From Pomphorhynchus laevis (Eukaryota > Acanthocephala > Palaeacanthocephala > Echinorhynchida > Pomphorhynchidae), in NCBI GenBank assembly GCA_012934845.2, contig WNNJ02001296.1, positions 1 through 64,000 on the forward strand: 64,000 nucleotides of DNA, written 5' to 3'. The notes beneath the pieces are model-generated. The model was not told the DNA's origin. It worked only from the letters and a program-made list of their open reading frames with translations, and did no database searches. The position numbers were made by a program, and so were the translations under genes. Positions 10,816 through 20,506 of the stretch are shown here, one piece after another; position 1 is the first letter of the stretch; every line of letters starts with the position of its first letter.

Positions 10816-11328
10816 ATCACAACACTTAAAACAGTAAAACGATTTACTTATAGGATAAAATTTGAACTGAATTTATGTCTCGTTCCCAATTTTAAATAAA
10901 TATCTAATCTAATCTATTGATGAGATTAATCGAGATTGATTAATAAACGTCTCAACGAAACAAACTGAATATCAACTCTGCTGAAAAGACAATTTAATTT
11001 AGATTTTTCATTTCACGGTAATCTCGTAAATTGCTGGCGTATGATCAGATAATCTTATAAACGTTCTTCAATTTCATCATTAAATTCATTTTACATTGTA
11101 TTCCGTTGTCATATTTGTTTTTATTTTCGATCAAGTAATTTATCACTCGCAGATTATCCATTAATCTAATCAGAATTTTACTGATTAGAAATTTTAATTT
11201 TATCTGTTAATTGATTCTAACTGATTTAATTACTACAAGTCAAGACAACGTTAGTGTGCATCGATTTATTAACAGTCGTGATTTATAATCATTTTCATAA
11301 AAATAATTTTATAAAAATTAATTAATAT
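10816..11328. other. AT-rich spacer
   Basis: No gene or recognised element. The last ~45 bp (tcataaaaataatttt near 11295) resembles 15718-15760, which may be a related unfilled site for the next insertion. Confidence 0.4.
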
Positions 11329-11329
11329 A

Positions 11330-11990
11330 ACACCGACTTCTTTCTATGTAAAGCTACTAGGGCGTTATATTGTATTAAAAATGCATTACTCAGGTTAAGC
11401 TGTCACATGTTCAAGAGGTTATTCATCTCCATCGTCAGGCCACACTTGGAGTACTGCATTCAGGCTTGTTTCCCTGTCACTAAGCAAGAACTATTAGACC
11501 TGGAGTCTATTCTTTGGCGCAGATCGAGGCTCTGTATTGGCTTAAGTGGTATTGACTATTATGTACGTCTAAGTCGTATTGGGATGTTGTCGGTACGTGA
11601 GAGGTTCATATCCTTGGAAATGCTATGTATATGGCATATGTCGAATGATGTGGTAGGTTATCCCACCGATGTAATCACTAGGCGGGTAGATCAGTTGCGG
11701 GGACATAGCAGAGTCTTGTATAAATTTAGATTTGGCAGATTACCAAAAGTGTATAGACTCTCAAGAAGAGGAATTAACATGTGGAATTCGTTGCCTGAGG
11801 AAGTCGTTGCAGCCCCCAGTTTGAGAACGTTTAAATCACGATGCTACAAATGGATACATGAACAATGCCGCCATTCAACACTACCACTGGAATACCCTAA
11901 TTAGCTACGTTGACTGACCATTTGCTTTTTTTTGGACTCTGCCTGAATAGCCTTTTGGCTTTGGTATGTATTGGAATAATAATATAAAAT
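11330..11990 (+). mobile_element. 5'-truncated CR1/Jockey-like retrotransposon
   Basis: Only the C-terminal part of ORF2 and a short 3' region remain. Both flanks carry taaaattaattaat (about 11315-11329 and 11985-12000), a likely target-site duplication. Sequence near 15718-15790 resembles the flanks joined together without the insert. The element's 3' region includes a T-run and a gcctttggct-type stretch before the flank. Confidence 0.6.
11407..11904 (+). CDS. CR1/Jockey-like ORF2, C-terminal fragment
   Basis: 165 codons open to a TAG stop. They carry the thumb and C-terminal region of a CR1/Jockey-like reverse transcriptase: SIVRPHLEYC near the start, then ILWRRSRLCIG, RERFISLEMLCIWHM, a QLRGHSR block, and the typical end NMWNSLPEEVVAAPSLRTFK. 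The catalytic RT motifs are absent because the copy is 5'-truncated. It is intact in this part, suggesting a fairly recent insertion, but it is not functional alone. Confidence 0.8.
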   Translation: MFKRLFISIVRPHLEYCIQACFPVTKQELLDLESILWRRSRLCIGLSGIDYYVRLSRIGMLSVRERFISLEMLCIWHMSNDVVGYPTDVITRRVDQLRGHSRVLYKFRFGRLPKVYRLSRRGINMWNSLPEEVVAAPSLRTFKSRCYKWIHEQCRHSTLPLEYPN

Positions 11991-12129
11991 TAATTAATTA
12001 TTAATAAATTCAAAAAATAATTCAGTTGATAAAAATTATGATAAAACGCTATATATAATTTACTAAGTAGAAGTTCATAATTATAACAGTCCACGCCTTC
12101 TTAAGGTCATCTTAGCAACGCCCGAAATG

Positions 12130-15100
12130 TGTACATTAGCTTTAAAATACGGTTATCATCTTGCAGGTACTGAATTGATCCTTCGCAGAGATCTTTCGAT
12201 CGAGGACAGAACTCGATAGAAACAAGCAAAGTGCGAACTTAGTAACAGAGTAGCTAACGGTGAAAGTAACCTCACCGTCATAAATTTTCGTGTAGTGCGA
12301 CGCAGGACTTCAACTTTATTTCTGGATTTGTTCCATTGGCAACGGTGGAAACATCGGGGAGCTGCGAAGTCTTTGTGTCGCAACGAAACTCTCCAAGAAG
12401 TAACAGTAAATGTCGATAGGAGATACGAGTATTCCGACCCAGTACACTCCATACATGCCTTCCGGGTCTTATATTCGAATGTCTTAAGTCTCATTAATAA
12501 AATGAATGAAATTCTCACTCTGGTTAACAGCACCTCATTTGAAATACTTGCTTTTACAGACTCGTGGTTAAAACCTCACATCATGGATTCAGAAATTTCC
12601 ATCGATGGGTACGCCATAATCCGAGCAGATCGGCAAATTCGCCGTGTTGGCGGAGTGATCATATATGCTAGAGAATTTCTTACAACTCGTGTTATGTCAA
12701 TTGAGTGCGATGAATCAAGTCTTTGTGAATACGCGTGGGGTTCTGTAACAGACCATAAAAGCATATTTTTCTCTCTATGTGTCTTCTATCAGCCCCATCC
12801 GTTCCAACCGGGTCGATTATATCCTCAATAACTGAAAATGCATTTAAGGGTCAAAAAGTTATTTTATTAGGAGACTTTAACATGCCGCAAATTGATTGGA
12901 TAGATTACGTTCCTCTTCCTGGATGTAATCCCGAATCATTACTGCTTTTAAACACGATAAATGATATACATATAGTCCAACATGTTCACAGGGATACTCG
13001 TCACAGGGGTGCTAACTCCTCAATTCTTGACCTCTGCTTTTCGAGTGAAACGTATCTGATAAAAAAACGTCAAATACGAACCTCCGCTAGGATCAAGCGA
13101 TCACGCGACCATCTCATTAGAATTTAACGCACTCGGACCATATGCCGAAACGGTTAAAATGTCGAATCCTTTTAAGATCAACTATGATGTCGTGCGCAGT
13201 ATAATTTCCTGTATGTATTGTCCTGACCCATCGAAAGCAGGCATTCAAGAAGCTTTGGATCACTTTAAGACAACATTCCATTGTTTTCGACTATTTTGCT
13301 CCGATACGTCAGAATCGTACACGAAAACTACATCCGAAATGGTTAGATGCGGAATTGCTTGCTTTAATCAAATACCGTGATAGATGTTTCCATGAGTACA
13401 AAAAAGAGGAACTCACTTTTGAACACTACCGTCATTGCAAGAATACGGTTTCTATTCTGAAAAAAAAACCGTAAAAACGCAATTTCATCTCAAATATATG
13501 CCGCTCCACCCATAATAATCCTTGGGTAGCTTTCAAAAGCGTACTTCCACGTTCTATACACTCGACAGATTGTTCATACCTATTGGCCGAAAATGGGTCA
13601 ATATTGACCTCCCCAACTGATGTATCTGCTAATTTTACGGACTATTTCGCTATCAACGAATATAGAGTGTTGATCCCCGATGGTATAATCCAAACTAAAC
13701 ACAATGTACTTCTACCTAGAGTAGTCATATCTAACATTGAATTTAGCGATGAAGAGTTACTGCACGAGCTACTTAAATTACCCCGCAACGCCGCGTCAGG
13801 TCCCGACCATATATATCCAATACTCTTAAAGGAATTGGCCCATGCAATATACGCTCCCTTAGCTTCTATTTTTAGAAGTTCACTAAACACAGGTTATATA
13901 CCATCTGATTGGACTAAGGCTATTGAACGTCCAATTTTCAAGAAAGGGGATAAATCCCAGGTTTCCAACTACCGTCCCATCAGTCTCACATATGTAGCTT
14001 GTAAGGTATTAGAAAAATTGATTCTTCGTCACCTTAGCGCTTTAGTTAAAGCTAACAATCGCCTCAGCCCCAGTCAGCATGGATTTAGGCCAAAGCGCTC
14101 AACGGTAACGAACCTTGTAAAAGCGAGAACAAGCTGGGTGGATTCAATAAGAAGTGGTTCCAAATTAGATGTGATATTTATAGACTTATCGAAAGCATTC
14201 GATAGAGTTATTTCCAATTTGCTAGTAAACAAATTATCTAACATTAGTGTACGGGGCTCTATGCTGGATTCAATCATTCGTAAGCAACCGCTCGTTTGCT
14301 GTACGCATAAGCCATTATCTTTCTGGTTACTCAATGATGACGACAGGCGTCCCGCAGGGATCGGCCATTAGTCTAACTCTCTTAAATATATATGTAAATG
14401 ATATTACAAACAACTTAACGTCGGAATGTGTTACCTACGCAAATGATCTCAAGGTTAGGAGGCGAATCATTAGTGATTCCGATGTTAGCGCTCTTCAAAA
14501 AGACCTGGATTCCATAAATAAATGGTGTATATCCAATGGGCTTATGATAAATGCGACTAAATGTAGACATATGCGGATCGGCTCTCCAGACATTCGTTGC
14601 TCTTATCAAATTGGAAACATGTCGATTGATTCTACAGATAAAATCGATGATCTAGGAGTATATACGCTTAATACGCTTGATATGAGCGCTTACGTAAATA
14701 AAGTTTCGGCCAATTGCCGTCGTACTATTGGTATCATTAGACGATCTTTTGGATCACTATAGGTATGTAGCTTCAGAATAATATACAAGGCTCTCATCGA
14801 ACCTCGCATGCTATACGCATCTCCAGCAGCGACCGGAGAATTAATTCTCCGGTCGGCTACTCGTCTTGTTACCGCTGTCAAATACCTGCCGTTTGACCAG
14901 AAGTTAGAAATCTTAGGTGTTTCAACGGTTTATGAAAGTTTGGTATAAGCTGATCTTATGCTGGTAGGAGGGCAATTTTATCGACAACTCATCCCATCAA
15001 CTTCATGTTTTGCCTACGCAACTCCGAGCAATTACGTGGACATCGACTAACGCTCAAACATCGTAGAAAAGTCCATCGACACTATCAGGATATCAGAGAT

Positions 15101-15290
15101 CGAGCAATAAACAGTTGGAACAGGTTCCCGTCATCTGCAATTGAATGCCGGAACATCCGAGAATTTCGGCGTGCGTTGAACAGTGTATCGCTTTCATAGG
15201 AAGTCGAACCTGATTTGAATTTTTTTACTGACATTGTACTTTTTTTACATTGAGATCCAGCCAAACGAGTCACCGCTCATAGGCTGTTAT
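12130..15290 (+). pseudogene. CR1/Jockey-like retrotransposon, degraded copy (end of ORF1 and ORF2)
   Basis: It begins in the C-terminal end of ORF1, where VINFRVVRRR (about 12270-12305) matches a sibling copy at 35.3 kb. The ORF2 endonuclease follows: VLYSNVLSLINKMNEIL near 12470, the GDFNMPQIDW motif near 12872, and a SSILDLCFS block. The RT core includes PLASIF, FKKGDKSQVSNYRPISLT (13935-13990), DLSKAFDR (about 14185) and VPQGSAISLTLLNIYVND (14347-14405). The active site reads YANDLK, with N replacing the first catalytic D. The C-terminal pieces lie at 14600-15200. Several frameshifts and stops interrupt it. It is most similar in layout to the 24.3-28.8 kb element. Confidence 0.85.
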
Positions 15291-15311
15291 ATACTAATAA
15301 TAACACAAGAA

Positions 15312-15525
15312 GGCGAGGAACCAAGGATATTTATTTGATTAGAAAAATCTAATATTTCGACGGCACTACGGCACGTCATCCTCAGGGTTGTAATTTGCCT
15401 GAACACTTAGAACACTAAGAAAATTTATAAGTGTTCAAGCAAATTACAACCCTGAAGATGACGTGCCGTAGTGCCGTCGAAATATTGGATTTTTCTAATC
15501 AAATAAATATTCCTGTTTCCTCGCC
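15312..15525. repeat. Large palindrome of Penelope-like terminal sequence
   Basis: Arms of about 96 bp (15312-15408 and 15430-15525) are near-perfect reverse complements around a ~21-nt spacer. Each arm contains cctgaagatgacgtgccgta or the left-arm equivalent (one or two changes), then cgtcgaaatatt and ttctaatcaaataaat. A tgaagatga...cgaaatatt string is typical of terminal sequences of Penelope-like elements, as far as I recall, so I read this as two inverted element ends. No RT or GIY-YIG coding sequence is adjacent. Confidence 0.6.
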
Positions 15526-15540
15526 TTGTAATAATTCGGA

Positions 15541-15870
15541 TTGGAAACGAATTTTCTCAATAGTAATAATTATTTAATTAGAATTTATAATTCAAAATCA
15601 GCTTCTATTTTTCTTTTTTCTAAAATAAGAATTTTATCGGTCAAAACGAATAAACACAAAACGGATGATGAAATAATGCAATACGGGCCTCCGGTTTTTC
15701 AAAGATTACGTCATAACAATTTTCATAAAAATAATTTTGTAAAAATTGATTCATTTAAATTAATTACTAATAAATTCAAAAAATACATCGAGAGAATAAC
15801 ATCTAAAGCCATTAATCTAAGAGGTAGATTTGCGTCGATGATTTTTGTAATTCGGCTATGCAATTCCTGA
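15541..15870 (+). other. Unrecognised open frame, 109 codons
   Basis: It begins right after the palindrome and runs to a stop. The translation is rich in N, K, F and I, as expected from AT-rich DNA, and I recognise no domain. The portion 15718-15790 resembles the joined flanks of the insertion at 11330. It is more likely remnant repeat DNA than a gene. Confidence 0.15.
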
Positions 15871-16059
15871 AACTACTGTGCTCAAAGCGAGTGCGAAACA
15901 ACGTATCTTATTAAGCATCAACCTTAGTATACATAAGGAGAGAAGTCGGCTTTGCTATAGCTCGAGTCGCATCCGCCTACATTTAAAGTAAGAGGCAGAA
16001 TTTTACCAAATAGTCGTGGTGTATTGACCCTCGCATTAAAGACTTTGGCTACTCAGCCT

Positions 16060-16548
16060 TTTCGTCAATTATCCAAAATCGATAATCCTACCCCTACAGC
16101 GCATCATCAACTCCGCCGTTTGAGTGCTCCTACGTCTCCGTCGCTTTGACCACACATCCACTTATCTTGCCCAACTCTCCTGACCCACCATCCACATCCG
16201 CATACAACTCCGCCTTCTCGTAACTTTTTGTCTCATCGCTGTCGGCTCCCCATGGTTCATCAACCTCCCTTTCTTAGACGGTAATCGCCCCACCTCGCTA
16301 TCGTTGCGTTCCCTTCATACTTTCTTACTCTATGTTCCCAAATACTCTAACAAGTACGGTCTCCGATTCTTTATCGTCACCTCCCCACTCGTCTGGAATC
16401 AGCTCCCACTCGACGTCCGCCGCGCTCCCTGCTTTATTGCATTCAAATGCCGCCTCCGTACTCACCTCCTCGAAACATGATTTAGATTTTTTGTTGTTGT
16501 GGTCATGTAAGCGTGCGCTGGCACGCATTTGCCACAAAAAAAAACATT
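16060..16548 (+). mobile_element. 5'-truncated CR1/L2-like element, 3' end
   Basis: It contains the final part of ORF2 in broken frames: LQRIINSAV near 16095, DHTSTYLAQLS near 16148, LVWNQLPLDVRRAP near 16390, then FKCRLRTHLL. This is the usual CR1/L2 C-terminus. The 3' untranslated end carries a hairpin (16511-16526) and then a run of A (16536-16544). The same terminus is seen at 19436, 19786 and 53480 on the other strand. Confidence 0.8.
16511..16526 (+). other. Conserved 3'-terminal hairpin of the CR1/L2-like family
   Basis: GCGTGC and GCACGC pair across a 4-nt loop, about 8 nt before the end of the element, followed by atttgcc and the A-run. The same hairpin lies at 19446-19462, 19792-19807 and 53489-53504 in other copies. 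It is probably a 3' recognition structure for the element's own RT. Confidence 0.6.
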
Positions 16549-17359
16549 TTTTATACTATCCTAAAGCAATATTCCTTGATATAGATTAAAGTCCGTAATT
16601 AGGTTTAATTTCAATTTAAAGTTTACTTTTTAATTTACATAAACGTTGTATCAAAATTGTTATTAAACGTTATTAATTTAAATTTAGAAGTCAATTATTA
16701 AATGAAAAGACCGAAATGTTATTGTTGAATGAATGTAATCTAAGTTGAATGAAATGCCAATTTTCTTGAAACTGTACTTTAACTAATTTGAGGAATTTAG
16801 GTATTTCACTTCGGAGTTGTAGCCGAAGTGATGATTGTTTTCTATCTGATATATTGTTCAGTTATTCGAAATTCTTGTATTTTTTAAATTAATCTGCGAA
16901 TTCATGATTTTTTTTATTTTAATGTAAAAAAATTATTTTCAGATCGTCATTTTTAGCAATAAAGTAAAGCCGACGAGACACAAGTTATGGTGACATTACA
17001 TTAGAAACATCTAAACTGAAAATGTTTTCAAAGCTCTTCATTTTACGAATCAATTAGGATATGTCACGGTAAAAAACGTCATAAGTTCTAAGGGCAAAAA
17101 TAAATTGGATGAAGCACAAGATACATCAATATAGCTCATGAATGACGAAATAAAATCGTTCTTAATTTCTTAAGCAAATACATCATTTAAGTGCTGTGGA
17201 TTTTTTCTTAATTTTAAAATTGGCGTTCACCTGTGCTGTTGATTGTTAAACAAAATGAATGGAATGCGTTGATTGTGCGATTTTACAGTTGAGAGTTAAC
17301 CATCGATTGAAATATAAATTTTACATTATCAGCAAATTGGTGAAAGCACTGCAGTCCGA
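16549..17359. other. AT-rich spacer upstream of the ankyrin gene
   Basis: No gene seen. It should include the promoter and 5' leader of the gene at 17360, but I cannot point to a TATA box or initiator with confidence in such AT-rich sequence. Confidence 0.4.
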
Positions 17360-18736
17360 ATGACATATACGAATTGTCATATTCACAGATTGATATTTGA
17401 AAATAACCTAGAAAAATTAAGGCATGTGTTTGAGCAGGAGAAAGACGGGTCTAAAATAATTGGGTTACTTAATGAACAAGACAAACATGGGAACACTCCG
17501 CTGCATCTTGCTTGTATCCTTGGCTGCACTGAAAGCATAAAGCTGCTTGTTGCAAATCAAGCGTCATGTCGGAGTAACAATAAGTACCGGTGTTCCCCGT
17601 TGCATGAATCAATATCGTTTGGGAACCGAGAAAATCTTCACTATATATTCTTAAACTTTGTAAATGAAAGTAAATCGATTTTTAGCAGGGAATTAGTAGA
17701 ACAATGCATACGCAATTTACCTGATTGTAAGTTTACCGTGAATTGGAAATTTAAAACCTGGATCCCGCTGATAAGCAATCTACTACCGGGCGATATTTGT
17801 ACAATATGGAAGAAAGGACCATGTGTACGAGTTGACACCACTATACCGGATATCGAAACCTATTTGAAATCATTCTGGAAGAAGAAGGAAACTATATCCA
17901 TACTTATTGATTCATCTCGAGATCCGTACGGTCCATTTTTCCTTGATCATTCAAACAAGACATTCAAAAATATTTCAGATTTTGCTGATGCTAACATTAG
18001 TCCGAATGAACTTAATGCAATGCTTTGTACTGAAATATGTGCAATGAGATTTAATTTAAAGGATGCTAAAATTCAACCAGAGCTTTCCGGAATCTGGCAA
18101 AAGGAGCAGAAAATTAAAATCATTGATCGATATACTTGTAAATGTATTCAAGTTAGCAACATAGAAGCTCAAATAATAATGCGAACTGAACATATGAACG
18201 AGGAAATAAAAAATCATCTAAATGGATTTAGGTCTCAATTTGCCAATGACATAAAAGCTAATAAAGATAATTTGTCGATTAAAGATGAAATGAAGAAATT
18301 TGAAGAATCACTAGAGCAATTACTGGACAAGCGATGCGCTACTAAACAACCGGAGCGCATAATACCAAAGGTAACGTTTGATGAATACCAAGAGGCAAGT
18401 GATTGCTTCAAGATATTGGGACGAGATATGAATATTCAAGTTATCCGTAAGACGTTGCAACTTGACGCTGCATTGGCAAATGACTTTTACCTTAAACCGG
18501 ATGACCTTATTAACGTACTTGAGTATATAGTTACACTGAAGCAATTTAAAAGGCTGCAAGAATTTGCTAAACTCGTTTCACCTTTTGGTTTTCCAATGCA
18601 AATCGAAATTCCAATATATCCCGCTATAAAGGCCGTTGTGACACTAAGCGATTTTGTTTTTGATTCGTCAACAATTGATAATAAACTTTTTAAAATTCCT
18701 GATACATATGTTGAAAAAATCAAAACTAGTAAATAA
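17360..18736 (+). CDS. Ankyrin-repeat protein, ANKRD13 family (ANKRD13C-like), intronless
   Basis: A single uninterrupted frame of 458 codons. The N-terminus has two ankyrin repeats (HGNTPLHLACILG at residues 43-55 and SPLHESISFG at 79-88). Next comes the family's central block NWKFKTWIPL (128-137) followed by a VRVDTT stretch (157-161), an RTEHM motif (275-279), and a C-terminal block with FDEYQ, LINVLEYI and GFPMQIEIPIYP (410-421). This order matches ANKRD13 proteins, with ANKRD13C the closest in the last 100 residues. ANKRD13C is known in mammals as an ER-associated protein that influences GPCR biogenesis; that role is not shown here. The protein is shorter than typical ANKRD13C (about 540 residues) and lacks introns, which suggests a retrocopy or a diverged single-exon paralogue. 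The ATG at 17360 was chosen as the first in frame. Confidence 0.82.
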   Translation: MTYTNCHIHRLIFENNLEKLRHVFEQEKDGSKIIGLLNEQDKHGNTPLHLACILGCTESIKLLVANQASCRSNNKYRCSPLHESISFGNRENLHYIFLNFVNESKSIFSRELVEQCIRNLPDCKFTVNWKFKTWIPLISNLLPGDICTIWKKGPCVRVDTTIPDIETYLKSFWKKKETISILIDSSRDPYGPFFLDHSNKTFKNISDFADANISPNELNAMLCTEICAMRFNLKDAKIQPELSGIWQKEQKIKIIDRYTCKCIQVSNIEAQIIMRTEHMNEEIKNHLNGFRSQFANDIKANKDNLSIKDEMKKFEESLEQLLDKRCATKQPERIIPKVTFDEYQEASDCFKILGRDMNIQVIRKTLQLDAALANDFYLKPDDLINVLEYIVTLKQFKRLQEFAKLVSPFGFPMQIEIPIYPAIKAVVTLSDFVFDSSTIDNKLFKIPDTYVEKIKTSK

Positions 18737-18764
18737 TCAAAATGTCACTTTTGTAAAAATAGTA

Positions 18765-18770
18765 AATAAA
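18765..18770 (+). promoter_or_regulatory. Polyadenylation signal AATAAA of the ankyrin gene
   Basis: The hexamer lies 29 nt after the TAA stop of the ankyrin gene. This would give a very short 3' UTR. In DNA this AT-rich the hexamer arises often by chance, but the position is good. Confidence 0.4.
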
Positions 18771-19432
18771 CTTTTAATTTAAATTTATTTAAAATTAATT
18801 AATTATTTTTTAATAGTGTATAATTTTTATAAAGAACAAACTTTCTTCAGTTATCGGTTTTCGATAAAGAGGAATACAAAATCAAACGGCTATAACAACA
18901 TTCAAGCATGTACGGATAGCGATATTCTCCAAACATTAAATGTTATTAAACTACTAACAATGATTTATTATCTAAAATAAATCATTGAGATCTGAAACGA
19001 GCCATGTGTCTGTTATTAAAATAGAAAGTTCACGAGCGCATCTGATATACCAGGGCCATTTGGGACTAACCTTATTTCCTAGAAAACGTACCACTGAGCA
19101 AATACAAAGTTTTCTTAAGCGCCATGTCACTTTCATGATGATCGAATGCACGACGCTTTGCAAATGCTATATAATTAATTAACAATTAAGTTACGAATTA
19201 CTTAATGACGGATTATTGTTGTCCAATCAGTATTTCAGGATAAAGTATGCCCTATATCGAGGACGGCGCAACACGCACAGCTTCCTATACAGTTTATAAT
19301 TGGCACGTTATTACTAAAATGCATTCCGTCTTTAAACTCTTGAGTATGCAGACGTAATTAGGGGCTATTCGTATATTTTATCGTAACCGTGATAGCGCTC
19401 CGTCCTCAGCAGCATATAATAATTTATTTATT
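18771..19432. other. Spacer without recognised genes
   Basis: Two overlapping short frames near 18972-19182 show no recognised domain. A perfect short palindrome (caatgatttatt and its complement) lies at about 18958-18987. Confidence 0.4.
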
Positions 19433-19435
19433 TAG

Positions 19436-19780
19436 TGAGGCAAATGCGTGCCAGCTGCACGCTTACAAGTCCACTACCAAGCAAAAAAACAGAAAAGGTC
19501 AAGCAAATAAATTAGCTAAAGTGTTTAAATGAAAGCGGATTTGGCGATTGAATCAAGACAGGGAGGTTTATTGTCGTATATGAAGGGCATATTATTCCAC
19601 GACAGAGGAGTAGCCACAACGAAGAGGCGGAAACCAATGGGACAAAATGCACAGCTACAAATAGACAAGTTGAGCAATGTGGTCAGGAATGGTGAGATAG
19701 AGGAGCATATATTTTTAAGCAAGTGAATGAAAATTGGGTCAGAAGAAGAGGTTTTATTACGTAATAAAAAAGATTTTTTT
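19436..19780 (-). mobile_element. Internally deleted CR1/L2-like copy
   Basis: On the - strand, HLLKNICSSISPFLTTLL (early RT region) is joined directly to TPLSWNNMP, DSIAKSAFI and the family 3' end. Nearly the whole RT is missing, so this is a deletion derivative. The 3' hairpin (19446-19462) and terminal T-rich flank on the + strand are present. It is positioned immediately beyond the 3' end of the next copy. Confidence 0.65.
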
Positions 19781-19785
19781 ACGAG

Positions 19786-20506
19786 GCAAATGCGTGCCAG
19801 CGCACGCTTACCTGACCACGAAAAAAACCAAAATCTAAATAATGTACCGAGTAGGTGGGTACGGATGCGGTATTTGAATGTAATAAAGGAGAAAGCGCGG
19901 CGGACGTCGGAAGAGAGCTGATTCAAGGCGAGTAGTGCGGACACGAGGAAGGATCGGAGATCATAGTTGTTTGAGTAATTGGGAACGTGGAGTAAGAAGG
20001 AATGACGTGAACGCAGCGATATAGAGGTGTGACGAGTGTCGTCTAAAAATGGAGGTTGATGAACGATCGAGAGCCGACAGCGATGAGACGAAAAGTGACG
20101 AGAAGGAGGCGGAGTTAGATGCGGAGGTTGATGGTAGGCCAGGAGAGTTGGGCAAGATATGTGGATGTGTGGTCGAAGCGACGGAGACGTAGGAGCACTC
20201 GAAAGCCGGAGTTGATTATTCGTTGTAGGGATGTGATTATGGATTTTAGAGAATTTGCAAATAGTCTGAGGCGGTAATCGATTTTAGGGAAGAGAAGCGA
20301 TGAAAGAGGAGACATACAAGAACAGAAGTCGATAGGGGGCGGATACGGCGGATGTCACGGATAATTAAGTTAGACGAGCGGACCTTGTCACGAACAAAGG
20401 GTTTAAGAGAAATGTGATCATCGAAATGGAAGCCTAAGAAAGTGAGATTGTGGACTATGGGGATAATTGATGAGGCAAAAGATACAGGGGAGGATTTATG
20501 TTAGTT
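19786..20506 (-). mobile_element. 5'-truncated CR1/L2-like copy
   Basis: The - strand carries broken frames of the RT thumb and C-terminus: LFPKIDYRLRLFANSLKSI (around 20240-20300), LRRFDHTSTYLAQLSW, and the ALNQLSSDVRRAFSFITFK block at 19860-19925. The end has the conserved hairpin (19792-19807) and an A-run (T on the + strand) at 19783-19789. It lacks EN and most of RT and has several stops. Confidence 0.75.
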
